Positions 7,315 through 15,874 of a DNA stretch of 32,327 nt are shown here, in pieces. The position numbers and the translations under genes are program-made. A model generated the notes under the pieces. That model was not told the DNA's origin, ran no database searches, and saw only the letters and a program-made list of their open reading frames with translations. Each line of letters begins with the position of its first letter. Position 1 is the stretch's first letter. Origin of the DNA: Sphingopyxis sp. (GTDB taxonomy: Bacteria > Pseudomonadota > Alphaproteobacteria > Sphingomonadales > Sphingomonadaceae); assembly GCF_016463645.1 (NCBI RefSeq), contig NZ_JAEMQX010000037.1, forward strand, positions 1 through 32,327, written 5' to 3'.

Positions 7315-8460
7315 ATGTTGTCAGGTATCCGGATCGTCGATCTGACGACCGTCATCTTCGGTCCCTATGCGACGCAGATGCTCGCCGACCTCGGCGCCGA
7401 GGTGATCAAGGTCGAAACGCCGGGCACGGGCGACGTGTCGCGCTATCTCGGCAGCGGCGTCCCCGACCCCACGATGGGTTCGATCCATCTCACCGTGAAC
7501 CGTGGCAAACGCTCGATCGCGCTCGATCTGAAAAAGCCCGAAGACGCGGCGGTGCTGCGGGACCTGATCGCGAGCGCCGACGTCTTCTTCCACAATGTGC
7601 GTGGGCGGGCGATCGCGCGCTTGGGCTTCGATTATGAGGGGTGCAAGGCGCTCAAGCCCGACATCATCTACGTTCACGGCACCGGCTTCGGGCAGGACGG
7701 TCCCTACGCCGACCTGCAGGCCTATGACGACGTCATCCAGGCGGCGAGCGGGACGACCAGCCTGCTGCCGCGCGTCGACGGCAACCCCCGCCCACGCTAT
7801 GTCCCCTCGCTGATCGCCGACAAGGTCGCGGGCCAGTTCGGCGCGCAGGCGATCCTCGCCGCGCTCGTCCACAAGCTCCGAACCGGCGAGGGACAGGAGG
7901 TCGAGGTGCCGATGTTCGAATGTTTCGCATCCTTCATGCTCGTCGAGCATCTCCGCGATGACACGCTCGATCCGCCGATCGGCCCCGCGGGCTACCCGCG
8001 CCAGCTCGACCCGACGCGCCAGCCCTTTCCGACCAGCGACGGCTATCTCGCGATCGTCCCCTATACGCCCGAATCGACCGCGCGGCTGATGGGTCTGCTC
8101 GGCAGCGCCAGCCTGCTCGAAACCCCCGAATATGAAGCGGCGAAGGCGAAGGGCCGGCATATGCCGATCATCTACAGCGAGATCGCGCGCAAGACGCCGG
8201 CAAAGACGAGCGCCGAATGGCTGGAGCTATTTGCCGCCAACGACATCCCCGCCATGGCGGCGCGCGACCTTCAGGATATCAGGGAAGATCCGCATTTCGT
8301 CGCGACGGGGTTCTTCCGCCATCGCATCCACCCCGACGTCGGCGCCTTCCACGAAATGCAGCCGCCGGTGAAATATGGCGCAATGCCGCCGCACGACCTC
8401 GGCTTCGCGCCACGCGTCGATGGCGACGGCGCCGCGATCCGGAGCGGACTGGCACGCTGA
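7315..8460 (+). CDS. CaiB/BaiF class III CoA-transferase
   Basis: A 381-residue class III CoA-transferase, which moves CoA between carboxylic acids through an aspartyl-CoA thioester. The N-terminus GIRIVDLTTVIFGPYATQMLADLGAEVIKVE and the internal segments RGKRSIALDLK and GFGQDGPY are family hallmarks. The catalytic aspartate is expected in AYDDVIQAASGT. The ATG at 7315 is preferred because it begins exactly at the family N-terminus and has an AGGGAGAGGA-like Shine-Dalgarno about 10 nt upstream; an earlier ATG at 7267 would add 16 residues. The acyl substrate cannot be told from sequence; members act on carnitine, bile acids, formate/oxalate, succinate or aromatic acids, and alpha-methylacyl-CoA racemases belong to the same fold. 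Cytoplasmic. Its neighbours do not point to a particular pathway. Confidence 0.88.
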   Translation: MLSGIRIVDLTTVIFGPYATQMLADLGAEVIKVETPGTGDVSRYLGSGVPDPTMGSIHLTVNRGKRSIALDLKKPEDAAVLRDLIASADVFFHNVRGRAIARLGFDYEGCKALKPDIIYVHGTGFGQDGPYADLQAYDDVIQAASGTTSLLPRVDGNPRPRYVPSLIADKVAGQFGAQAILAALVHKLRTGEGQEVEVPMFECFASFMLVEHLRDDTLDPPIGPAGYPRQLDPTRQPFPTSDGYLAIVPYTPESTARLMGLLGSASLLETPEYEAAKAKGRHMPIIYSEIARKTPAKTSAEWLELFAANDIPAMAARDLQDIREDPHFVATGFFRHRIHPDVGAFHEMQPPVKYGAMPPHDLGFAPRVDGDGAAIRSGLAR

Positions 8461-8525
8461 ACTTCGCCGGTTGCATTGTCGGCGCAGCGCCCTAGCATCG
8501 CCGCAAAACAGGCAGGGGGAGCCAT

Positions 8526-8957
8526 ATGTCCGAAAGCCTTCTCGCACCCGGCGCGGTGCTCGTCCTCTGGACATTGATCGTCCTCGTCTGGGCCGGCGTG
8601 TCGCGTTTTCGGGGTTTTGCCAAGGCAGGCATCGACCTGAAGGCCGCACCGCCGGGCGGGCGCGGCGTCGATCTGGAGGGCGTGCTGCCACCGCTCACCA
8701 ACTGGAAATCGCACAATTACACGCATCTCTGCGAACAGCCGACCATCTTCTATGCGGTGCTCGTGTTCCTGCAGCTCTCGGGCGGCAACACCGATCTCAC
8801 GCGCGGGCTCGCCTGGGCCTATGTCGTGCTGCGCATCGTCCACAGTCTCTGGCAGTCGACCGTCAATCGCGTCCCGGTGCGTTTCATGATCTTTTCGCTG
8901 GCGACATTGTGCCTGTTCGCGCTGTCGCTGCTCGCGGTGATCGCCACTTTGGGTTGA
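8526..8957 (+). CDS. MAPEG-family membrane protein (first copy)
   Basis: A 143-residue four-helix membrane protein of the MAPEG family (membrane-associated proteins in eicosanoid and glutathione metabolism). The core NWKSHNYTHLCEQPTIFYAV followed by LAWAYVVLRIVHS and the N-R motif in STVNRVPVRF are diagnostic. Bacterial members are glutathione-related or of unknown role, so no reaction is assigned. A strong Shine-Dalgarno (AGGGGGAG) precedes the ATG by 5-6 nt. It is followed 13 nt later by a clear paralogue in the same direction, so the pair arose by tandem duplication. Confidence 0.85.
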   Translation: MSESLLAPGAVLVLWTLIVLVWAGVSRFRGFAKAGIDLKAAPPGGRGVDLEGVLPPLTNWKSHNYTHLCEQPTIFYAVLVFLQLSGGNTDLTRGLAWAYVVLRIVHSLWQSTVNRVPVRFMIFSLATLCLFALSLLAVIATLG

Positions 8958-8970
8958 GGGGGAGAAAAAG

Positions 8971-9405
8971 ATGGATACGAACGCAATATTGGGACCGGTC
9001 GCGACGCTCGCGCTCTGGTCGATGGTGATGTGGGTGTGGATGTACGCGACGCGTATCCCGGCGATGCAGCGCGCCAAGATCGATGCCGCGAAGATGGTCG
9101 GCGGCACCGGCAAGGGGCTCGATGACGTGCTGCCCGCCGAAGTGCAGTGGAAGGCGCACAACTACAACCATCTGATGGAACAGCCTACGGTCTTCTATGC
9201 CGTCGCACTGGCACTCGCGATCGGCGGCATGGGCGGCGGGCTCAATACGCAGCTGGCGTGGGCCTACGTCGCGCTGCGCATCGTCCACAGCCTGATCCAG
9301 GTAACGGTGAACCGCGTGATGTGGCGCTTCGGCGTCTTTGCGCTCGCCAGCCTCGCGCTGTTCGCACTCTGCGTCCATGCCTTCATGGGCTTCGTGCTGC
9401 ACTGA
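8971..9405 (+). CDS. MAPEG-family membrane protein (second copy)
   Basis: A 144-residue paralogue of the preceding gene. QWKAHNYNHLMEQPTVFYAV, LAWAYVALRIVHS and VTVNRVMWRF align with the first copy without gaps in the core, while the N-terminal third and the loop after about residue 40 differ. Four membrane helices are predicted by eye. A GAGGGGGAG-like ribosome-binding site precedes the ATG. The stop is 1 nt from the stop of the convergent methyltransferase gene, leaving no room for a separate terminator. Confidence 0.85.
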   Translation: MDTNAILGPVATLALWSMVMWVWMYATRIPAMQRAKIDAAKMVGGTGKGLDDVLPAEVQWKAHNYNHLMEQPTVFYAVALALAIGGMGGGLNTQLAWAYVALRIVHSLIQVTVNRVMWRFGVFALASLALFALCVHAFMGFVLH

Positions 9406-9406
9406 G

Positions 9407-10606
9407 TCAGCGCGAGAAACGCGCGGCCAGTTCCACATGGGTCGACCAGCGGAACTGGCCGACGGGCTGGACCCAGTCGAGCGTGTAGCCGCTTTCGGTC
9501 AGGATTTTCGCATCGCGCGCAAAGCTCGCGGGATTGCAGCTGACATAGGCGATCGCGGGAACGGCCGACGCCGCAAGCTGCTTGGCCTGCTCCTCCGCAC
9601 CGGCGCGCGGCGGATCGAGGATGATCGCGCCGAAGCGGTCGAGTTCGGCGGGCACCAGCGGGCGGCGGAACAGGTCGCGATGCTCGGTCGCGACCAGCGC
9701 GCGGGCGCGGTTCGCGGCGCCGGTCAGCGCCGCGATCGCGTCGCGTGCGCCCTCGGCGGCGTAGACTTTGCGCCCGGCCTGCACCGAAAGCGCAAAGGTG
9801 CCGACGCCGGCGAACAGATCCGCCACCGCGCCGGCGTCGCCGATCGCCCGGGTCACGGCATCGACCAGCGCGGCCTGCCCCGCCGCCGTCGCCTGCAGAA
9901 AGGCGAAGGGCGGCACTTCGACGAGGATATCGCCGAACCGCATCGTCGGCGGCTCCGGCTGCCACAGGACCTCGAGCCCGTCGCCCTGATCGATCGCGAA
10001 GCGCGCGAGATTGTTCGCACCGGCAAAATCCTGCAGCGCCATTGCGGCATCGAGCCCCTCGGCCTTCACGCCATCGAGGATCAGTTCGACGCCCTGGTCG
10101 AGCATCTGCAGCTTGACCTTCACCGGGCGCCGCGGCTGCGCGATCGTCGCAAGCAGTTCGCGCACCGGTTCGATCAGCGCGAACAGCTCGGGCAGCAGCA
10201 GCGGGCACATGCGCATGTCGACGATCTGGTTGCTCTGCGCGGCGTTGAATCCGATCGCGACCTGCCTGCCCGTGCGCAGCGCGGTGAGCGCGGCACGGCG
10301 GCGGCTTTGCGGCGGCGACAGCACCGCGGGACGCACGTCGCCATAGGGCACGTCCTGCCCCTCGAGCCCGCCGACGACGCGATCGCGCACGAATTGGGCA
10401 AGTGCCGGTTCGGCGACATGCTGCAGCTGGCAGCCGCCGCATTTGCCGAAATGGCGGCATACCGGTTCGGTGCGGTTCGGGCCGGGGATGATGATTCCGT
10501 CGTCGCGCACGCGGTCGCCCGGGACGCCGCCCGCAACATGGCGGCCGTCGGCGGTCACGCCATCGCCCCGCGCAGCGATGCGCTCGATCAGCGCTGCTTC
10601 ACTCAT
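9407..10606 (-). CDS. TrmA/RlmC/RlmD-type RNA (uracil-5-)-methyltransferase
   Basis: A 399-residue class I SAM-dependent enzyme that methylates uracil C5 in RNA. An iron-sulfur site is visible as Cys50, Cys56, Cys59 and Cys134 (C-x5-C-x2-C plus a distant Cys). FLQAT (Gln238) and DLFAGVGTF (263-271) contribute to the SAM site, ILDPPRAG is motif IV, the nucleophile is Cys357 in SCNPASFARD, and the HVE near the C-terminus gives the proton-abstracting glutamate (Glu392). The four-cysteine cluster excludes TrmA and points to 23S rRNA enzymes of the RlmC/RlmD type. The N-terminal TRAM-like part is short compared with E. coli RlmD. Its ATG lies 1 nt after the stop of the NAD(P)HX repair gene, so it is the last gene of the ilvD operon. 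Confidence 0.87.
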   Translation of the reverse strand: MSEAALIERIAARGDGVTADGRHVAGGVPGDRVRDDGIIIPGPNRTEPVCRHFGKCGGCQLQHVAEPALAQFVRDRVVGGLEGQDVPYGDVRPAVLSPPQSRRRAALTALRTGRQVAIGFNAAQSNQIVDMRMCPLLLPELFALIEPVRELLATIAQPRRPVKVKLQMLDQGVELILDGVKAEGLDAAMALQDFAGANNLARFAIDQGDGLEVLWQPEPPTMRFGDILVEVPPFAFLQATAAGQAALVDAVTRAIGDAGAVADLFAGVGTFALSVQAGRKVYAAEGARDAIAALTGAANRARALVATEHRDLFRRPLVPAELDRFGAIILDPPRAGAEEQAKQLAASAVPAIAYVSCNPASFARDAKILTESGYTLDWVQPVGQFRWSTHVELAARFSR

Positions 10607-10607
10607 T

Positions 10608-11960
10608 TCAGTTCCTGACCAGATCGTCGGCTACAAGGCCGGGGCCTATACGCGCGGCCTGCGCGATATGCCAGCCCACCGCAGCGACCGCCGCATCGAA
10701 GGCGTCGCCGCCGCGCGCCAGCATCGCGCCGCACGCACCGGCGAGCACATCGCCCGTCCCCGCCGTCGCCAGCCACGGGCTCCCGGGCCATGCCGCCGCG
10801 ACGCGACCGTCGGGCGCGGCGATGATCGTGTCGGCGCCCTTGTAAATGACCACCGCGCGTGTGCGCGCGGCCGCCGCCTTCGCGCGATCGATCTTGCTGC
10901 CGTAAAGCTGCGGGAAGGCGCGCGAAAATTCGCCTTCATGCGGCGTCAGGATCGCTTTTCGCGGCGTCTCCGACAGGCGCGGCAGCGCGGCGTCGATCGC
11001 GGCGGCGTCGAGTACCAGCGGCTTGCCCGAGTCGAGCGCGGCTTCGACGTCGAAGAGCAGTTCGTCACCAGCCGGAAATCCGGGTCCGATCACGACCGCC
11101 CCGACGCGCGGGTCGTCGAGCCGCTCGCCGAATTTCTCGTCGCTTTCGGTGATGATCGCCGAAAGGGGGGCACGCTCGCTGCCGTCGAGCACGACATAAC
11201 CTGCCCCGGCCCGCAGGGCTGCGGCCGCTGTCAGCCCGGCGGCGCCGCGCATCGGCCCGGCGAAGACCAGCACCATGCCGCGCGTGAACTTGTGCGCTGC
11301 CGCACCGGGCTTTGCGGTCCGGCCCTTCGGCAACGTCCGCATCGCCTTGTTCGCCGCTATGCCGATCGGCGCGAGCAGGACGCGGCCGCATGCCGGCGCG
11401 GCCGGAAGCAGGACATGCGCGGGTTTGAGCGCGCCCAGCGCGAGGGTCACGTCGGCGGAAAGCGGCGGCATCCAGTCGGCCGCTGCATCGCTGTCGACCC
11501 CGCTCGGCACATCGACCGCCAAAATCCGCCGGTCGGCAAAATGCCCGAGGATCGTCGCCAGCTGATCCGAAACCGGACGCGACAGGCCCACGCCAAACAG
11601 CGCATCGACGATCAGGGGCGCTGGGGCGAGCCGGCCATCAAGGGGCTCGACGGGGCCGGCCCACCCGGCTCGCGCCGCCTTTGCCAGGTCGGTCGCGGGC
11701 TCGGCCAGCGCGGCAACGCGTACTGCCGCCCCGCGCTTCGCGAGCAGCCGTGCCGCCACATAGCCGTCACCGCCATTGTTGCCCGGCCCGCAGAGGATCA
11801 GGATCGGCGCGCCCGCCGCCATCCGCCATGCGGTGTCGGCCACCGCCGCGCCCGCGAGGTCCATCAGTTCGGACAGCGACGTCCCCTGGATCGCGCAAGC
11901 GGCCTCGGCCTCGCGCATCGCCTTGGCGGTCAGGATCGGGGCATCGTCGGGAAGCGACAT
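10608..11960 (-). CDS. nnr: Bifunctional NAD(P)H-hydrate epimerase / ADP-dependent dehydratase
   Basis: A 450-residue two-domain repair enzyme. The N-terminal YjeF domain (to about residue 205) has ILCGPGNNGGDGYVAARLL and epimerises R- to S-NAD(P)HX. The C-terminal ribokinase-fold domain (about 225-450) has LTPHEGEF and ATAGTGDVLAG and dehydrates S-NAD(P)HX back to NAD(P)H using ADP. The length matches the fused E. coli YjeF. It is cytoplasmic. It lies 32 nt downstream of the small lipoprotein gene and 1 nt upstream of the methyltransferase, so it is an internal operon gene. The short gap before its ATG holds a small inverted repeat (CTATC/GATAG around TCGCGCGA). Confidence 0.9.
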   Translation of the reverse strand: MSLPDDAPILTAKAMREAEAACAIQGTSLSELMDLAGAAVADTAWRMAAGAPILILCGPGNNGGDGYVAARLLAKRGAAVRVAALAEPATDLAKAARAGWAGPVEPLDGRLAPAPLIVDALFGVGLSRPVSDQLATILGHFADRRILAVDVPSGVDSDAAADWMPPLSADVTLALGALKPAHVLLPAAPACGRVLLAPIGIAANKAMRTLPKGRTAKPGAAAHKFTRGMVLVFAGPMRGAAGLTAAAALRAGAGYVVLDGSERAPLSAIITESDEKFGERLDDPRVGAVVIGPGFPAGDELLFDVEAALDSGKPLVLDAAAIDAALPRLSETPRKAILTPHEGEFSRAFPQLYGSKIDRAKAAAARTRAVVIYKGADTIIAAPDGRVAAAWPGSPWLATAGTGDVLAGACGAMLARGGDAFDAAVAAVGWHIAQAARIGPGLVADDLVRN

Positions 11961-11992
11961 GGCCTTGCCCTATCACGATCGCGCGATAGCGC

Positions 11993-12382
11993 CTACTTCG
12001 CGCCGCCGGTATTGGCGGGAAGGCGGTAGCGATCGTGGCCGATCGCGACCTCGATGATATTGTCGCCGACGATGCTGACCCTCGCGGGCTCGGCCCCGTC
12101 CGCCGATATGACCCCGCTTCCGTCGGTCGTGATCTGCAGGCGGCGGTATCCGACATTGGCACGCCCGACGACCAGCACCGCGCCATTTTCGCCGCTCATT
12201 TCCTCGACGGTACAGGTGCGGTCGAACAGCTTGGCACCCTCGAGCGCGCATTCGATACGGCCGTCTTCAGCGGCTTGGCGCGATCCGCGCGCTTCGGCCT
12301 CGGCAAGGTCGCCGTTGTCGGGCGTGCGGTTGCATCCCGCGAGTACCACCAGCGTCAGCAATACCCCCCCAAGCCTTGTCAT
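11993..12382 (-). CDS. Small predicted lipoprotein, function unknown
   Basis: A 129-residue protein that I do not recognise at family level. Residues 1-16 form a lipoprotein signal peptide with lipobox LAGC, so Cys17 is the expected lipidation site; Asn at +2 does not match the Asp inner-membrane retention rule, which suggests the outer membrane. After an acidic linker come two further cysteines (Cys45 and Cys57), which could form a disulfide, then a beta-rich domain ending in [14 protein letters not shown]. The start is set by its ATGA overlap with the ilvD stop. A longer open frame continues upstream antisense-like through ilvD, but the overlap and the signal peptide make that extension spurious. 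It is coupled to ilvD and followed by nnr; no link of function is evident. Confidence 0.75.
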   Translation of the reverse strand: MTRLGGVLLTLVVLAGCNRTPDNGDLAEAEARGSRQAAEDGRIECALEGAKLFDRTCTVEEMSGENGAVLVVGRANVGYRRLQITTDGSGVISADGAEPARVSIVGDNIIEVAIGHDRYRLPANTGGAK

Positions 12383-14238
12383 CCCTTGCCCTTCAGCTGC
12401 GACAGGTCGCGCACCGCGCCGCGCGCGGCGCTCGTCGTCATCGCGGCATAGGCCTGAAGTGCTACCGAAACCTTGCGTGGGCGCGCTTTTTCGGGCTGCC
12501 ATGCCCCCTCGCCTTTCGCCTCCATCGCGGCGCGGCGCTCGGCCAGCACGTCGTCGGCCACCGCGAGCGTGATCGTCCGCGACGGAATATCGATGTTGAT
12601 CAGGTCGCCATTCTCGACCAGTCCGATCGTGCCACCCTCGGCCGCTTCGGGCGAGACATGACCGATCGACAACCCCGAGGTGCCGCCCGAGAAGCGCCCG
12701 TCGGTGATCAGCGCGCACGCGGCGCCCAGCCCCTTCGATTTGAGATAGCTCGTCGGATAGAGCATTTCCTGCATCCCCGGCCCGCCCTTCGGCCCCTCGT
12801 AGCGGATCACGACGACATCGCCCGCTTCCACCTGTCCGGTCAGGATGCCGGCGACCGCCGCGTCCTGGCTTTCGTAGACCTTGGCGGGACCCGAGAATTT
12901 GAGGATGCTCTCGTCCACCCCCGCGGTCTTCACGATGCAGCCGTCGAGCGCGATATTGCCCGACAGCACCGCGAGCCCGCCATCCTTGCTGAAAGCATGC
13001 TCCGCCGAGCGGATCACGCCGGCCTCGCGGTCGAGGTCGAGGGATTCCCAGCGCCGCTCCTGACTGAAGGCGGTTTGCGTCGGCACCCCGCCGGGTGCCG
13101 CCATGAAGAATTTCTGCACCGCGGGGTCGTTCGTTCGCGCGATATCCCATTTGTTGAGGGCGTCGCCAAGGGTCGCGCTGTGCACGGTCGGCAGGTGCGC
13201 GTGGAGCAGTCCTGCGCGTTCGAGCTCGCCGAGGATCGCCATGATCCCGCCCGCGCGGTGGACGTCCTCCATATGAACGTCGCTCTTCGCCGGCGCGACC
13301 TTCGACAGGCACGGCACGCGCCGCGACAGCCGGTCGATGTCGGTCATCGTGAAGTCGACACCGGCCTCGTGCGCCGCCGCGAGCAGATGGAGCACCGTAT
13401 TGGTCGATCCGCCCATCGCGATGTCGAGGCTCATCGCGTTCTCGAATGCCTCGAATGTCGCTATATTGCGCGGCAGCACGCTGTTGTCGCCTTCCTCATA
13501 ATGGCGCCGGCACATTTCGACGACGATCCGCCCCGCACGCAGGAACAGCTCCTTGCGATCGGCATGCGTCGCCAGCGTCGAACCATTGCCCGGCAGCGAA
13601 AGGCCCAGCGCCTCGGTCAGGCAGTTCATCGAATTGGCGGTGAACATGCCCGAGCACGACCCGCAGGTCGGGCACGCCGACCGCTCGATCGCGGTCACCT
13701 CTTCGTCGGTGTATTTCTCGTCCGCCGCGGCGACCATCGCATCGACCAGATCGAGCGCGACCTCCTTGTTCTTCAGGATCACCTTGCCGGCCTCCATCGG
13801 CCCGCCCGACACGAAAACGACCGGGATATTGATGCGCAGCGCCGCCATCAGCATGCCCGGGGTGATCTTGTCGCAGTTCGAGATGCACACCATCGCGTCG
13901 GCGCAATGCGCATTGACCATATATTCGACGCTGTCGGCGATCAGGTCGCGGCTCGGCAGCGAATAGAGCATCCCGTCATGCCCCATCGCGATCCCGTCAT
14001 CGACCGCGATCGTGTTGAATTCCTTGGCGACCCCGCCTGCCGCCTCGATTTCGCGCGCGACCATCTGACCCAGGTCCTTCAGGTGGACATGCCCCGGAAC
14101 GAACTGGGTGAAGCTGTTGACCACCGCGATGATCGGCTTGCCGAAATCGCTGTCCTTCATCCCGGTCGCGCGCCAGAGGCCGCGGGCACCGGCCATATTG
14201 CGGCCGTGGGTGGTGGTGCGCGAACGATATGAAGGCAT
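12379..14238 (-). CDS. ilvD: Dihydroxy-acid dehydratase
   Basis: A 619-residue enzyme that converts 2,3-dihydroxyisovalerate and 2,3-dihydroxy-3-methylvalerate to the keto acids that precede valine and isoleucine. The N-terminus [27 protein letters not shown] closely matches E. coli IlvD. The iron-sulfur ligands sit in SNCDKITPG and CPTCGSCSG, and the long motifs [13 protein letters not shown] and [11 protein letters not shown] are intact. I chose the ATG at 14236-14238; an in-frame TTG two codons earlier is less likely, and an AGGAT-like site precedes the ATG by about 8 nt. The A/T-rich 53 nt upstream (with a TAAAAT hexamer) probably carries the promoter of the ilvD-lipoprotein-nnr-methyltransferase operon. 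Confidence 0.96.
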   Translation of the reverse strand: MPSYRSRTTTHGRNMAGARGLWRATGMKDSDFGKPIIAVVNSFTQFVPGHVHLKDLGQMVAREIEAAGGVAKEFNTIAVDDGIAMGHDGMLYSLPSRDLIADSVEYMVNAHCADAMVCISNCDKITPGMLMAALRINIPVVFVSGGPMEAGKVILKNKEVALDLVDAMVAAADEKYTDEEVTAIERSACPTCGSCSGMFTANSMNCLTEALGLSLPGNGSTLATHADRKELFLRAGRIVVEMCRRHYEEGDNSVLPRNIATFEAFENAMSLDIAMGGSTNTVLHLLAAAHEAGVDFTMTDIDRLSRRVPCLSKVAPAKSDVHMEDVHRAGGIMAILGELERAGLLHAHLPTVHSATLGDALNKWDIARTNDPAVQKFFMAAPGGVPTQTAFSQERRWESLDLDREAGVIRSAEHAFSKDGGLAVLSGNIALDGCIVKTAGVDESILKFSGPAKVYESQDAAVAGILTGQVEAGDVVVIRYEGPKGGPGMQEMLYPTSYLKSKGLGAACALITDGRFSGGTSGLSIGHVSPEAAEGGTIGLVENGDLINIDIPSRTITLAVADDVLAERRAAMEAKGEGAWQPEKARPRKVSVALQAYAAMTTSAARGAVRDLSQLKGKG

Positions 14239-14297
14239 TTTCAACTATCCTGATAATTTTATTTCAAAAATAAGCGAAGATACGCGCCTCTACACGC

Positions 14298-15029
14298 CTA
14301 TCTGGCCAGATTCAATGCAACTTTGCTGCACATGCGAGAAAGCCGCGCGGCGAACACCTGCTGCCCCGCCGTGTCGCCGACCAGATCCTGCCGCATCTCG
14401 ATCCCGACATAGGGAATGAGATTCGCCTCGGCATGGCGGTTCATCGTCGCGTTGAGCAGCTTGCCCGAATAGGGCTGCTGGTCGCCGACGTGGAGCCCTT
14501 CGGCTTCCAGCGCCGCGATCGCCGCCGTCGCGAGCCGGTCGTCCTCGTTATAGAGCACCCCGACATGCCACGGCCGCGCCTGATCGGGATGCGCCGCGAG
14601 CGACGGCGTGAAGCTGTGCAACGACAGGATCATCGCGGGCCGCGCCGCCGCGATCGTCGCGGCGATATGGTCGTGATAGGGCCGGAAGAAGCGCGCCAGC
14701 CGCGCCTCGCGCGCATCGTCTTCCAACGCATTGCCCGGCACCGCATGTCCGTCGCTCGCGATCGGCAGCACGCCCGGCGCGTCCTCCTCGCGATTGCAGT
14801 CGACCACCAGCCGCGATACTCCGCCGAGGATCGCCGCATCGACCGCGCCGCTCCCGACGAGCAAGGCCGCCACCTCTGCCACACCGATATCGATGGCGAC
14901 ATGGTTCGAGAGCAGCGCCTGATCGATGCCCAGGTCGATATCCTCGGGCACGACATTCGACGCATGATCGGCGATCAGCAAAATGCCGCCTGCTCGTGCC
15001 TCGCCGATCTGCCGCCATGCTTCGCTCAC
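14298..15029 (-). CDS. N-formylglutamate amidohydrolase family protein
   Basis: A 243-residue protein of the N-formylglutamate amidohydrolase family. HASNVVPED near the N-terminus, the CNREEDAPGVLP stretch (an Arg-Glu pair with a following Pro), LHSFTP and GIEMRQDLV fit the family, whose members are zinc enzymes related to HutG and to predicted N-formyl amino acid hydrolases. No histidine-degradation genes are nearby, so HutG itself is not claimed. The start is GTG at 15027-15029, overlapping the ispE stop (GTGA) and preceded by AGGAG at 7 nt spacing; this start removes about 60 meaningless residues of a longer open frame. It is the last gene of the etfQO-TPR-ispE operon. Confidence 0.84.
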   Translation of the reverse strand: MSEAWRQIGEARAGGILLIADHASNVVPEDIDLGIDQALLSNHVAIDIGVAEVAALLVGSGAVDAAILGGVSRLVVDCNREEDAPGVLPIASDGHAVPGNALEDDAREARLARFFRPYHDHIAATIAAARPAMILSLHSFTPSLAAHPDQARPWHVGVLYNEDDRLATAAIAALEAEGLHVGDQQPYSGKLLNATMNRHAEANLIPYVGIEMRQDLVGDTAGQQVFAARLSRMCSKVALNLAR

Positions 15030-15874
15030 CTCAATGCTCCTGTCATCAACCACCAGTCCGGATGCCGCTCCGCCAGCGAGGCGGCCGCCGCGTCGCGCTC
15101 GGCCGCCGCGTCGAACAGCGCGAAACAGGTCGCGCCCGATCCCGACATGCGCGCCAGCCATGGCCTCAGCGCGCCGAGTTCGAGCAATATGTCGGCGACC
15201 GCCGGACATTGCGCGATGGCGGGACGCTGCAGGTCGTTGCGCGCGCCGAACAGTTGCGCGCGCTTGTCAGCGCCGGTGAAGAGCGGCCCGCGATCGATCC
15301 CGTCCCACGCGGCGAAAACGGGGCCGGTCGCCACGGGAAGGCGCGGGTTGACGAGCAGCACGGGCGTTCCGCCAAGTCGCAGTTCGGGCACCACGCTGAG
15401 TTCGTCCCCGACGCCCACGCCAAGGCAGGTTTCGCTCGCGACGCAGGCCGCGATATCGGCGCCGAGCGGGCTCACGACCCGCGCCAGCGTCGCGTCGCCG
15501 AGTTCGGGCAGGAAATGCGCGCGGACGAGCCGTGCCATCGCCGCGGCGTCGGCCGATCCGCCGCCGATCCCCGCCGCAACGGGCAGCGCCTTCGTCAGCG
15601 TCACCGACAGTGGCGGGACGCGACCGGCGCCGTAACCGCCGCGCAGCAGCGCGAGCATCCGCATCACCAGATTGTCGCTGCCCGCGCTCAGGCCCCCGGC
15701 GAATTCACCGTCGATGACGAGGCTGTCCGCATCGGCGAATTCGGCCGCAAGGGCATCGCCGCCATCCACGAAGGCGAACAAGGTCTCGATCTCGTGATAG
15801 CCGTCGCTCCGCCGCCGCCTGACATGCAGCGCGAGGTTGATCTTGGCCCAGCCGGTCTCGCGAAACGCCGTCAC
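15026..15874 (-). CDS. ispE: 4-diphosphocytidyl-2-C-methyl-D-erythritol kinase
   Basis: A 282-residue GHMP kinase of the non-mevalonate isoprenoid pathway, which phosphorylates CDP-methylerythritol at the 2-hydroxyl. AKINLALHV near the start is the IspE signature, PVAAGIGGGSADAAAM is the ATP-binding glycine-rich motif, and MSGSGATCFALFD is GHMP motif 3. The start is GTG at 15872-15874, whose GTGA overlaps the stop of the upstream TPR gene; a longer frame to 16297 has no family resemblance. Its stop overlaps the next gene. No good Shine-Dalgarno is visible, so translation probably depends on coupling. Cytoplasmic and expected to be essential. Confidence 0.94.
   Translation of the reverse strand: MTAFRETGWAKINLALHVRRRRSDGYHEIETLFAFVDGGDALAAEFADADSLVIDGEFAGGLSAGSDNLVMRMLALLRGGYGAGRVPPLSVTLTKALPVAAGIGGGSADAAAMARLVRAHFLPELGDATLARVVSPLGADIAACVASETCLGVGVGDELSVVPELRLGGTPVLLVNPRLPVATGPVFAAWDGIDRGPLFTGADKRAQLFGARNDLQRPAIAQCPAVADILLELGALRPWLARMSGSGATCFALFDAAAERDAAAASLAERHPDWWLMTGALR

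Noticed and set aside
12383-13312. Upstream extension of the small lipoprotein frame
   Set aside because: The extension is out of frame over ilvD; the ATGA overlap, the signal peptide and the lipobox fix the real start at 12382.
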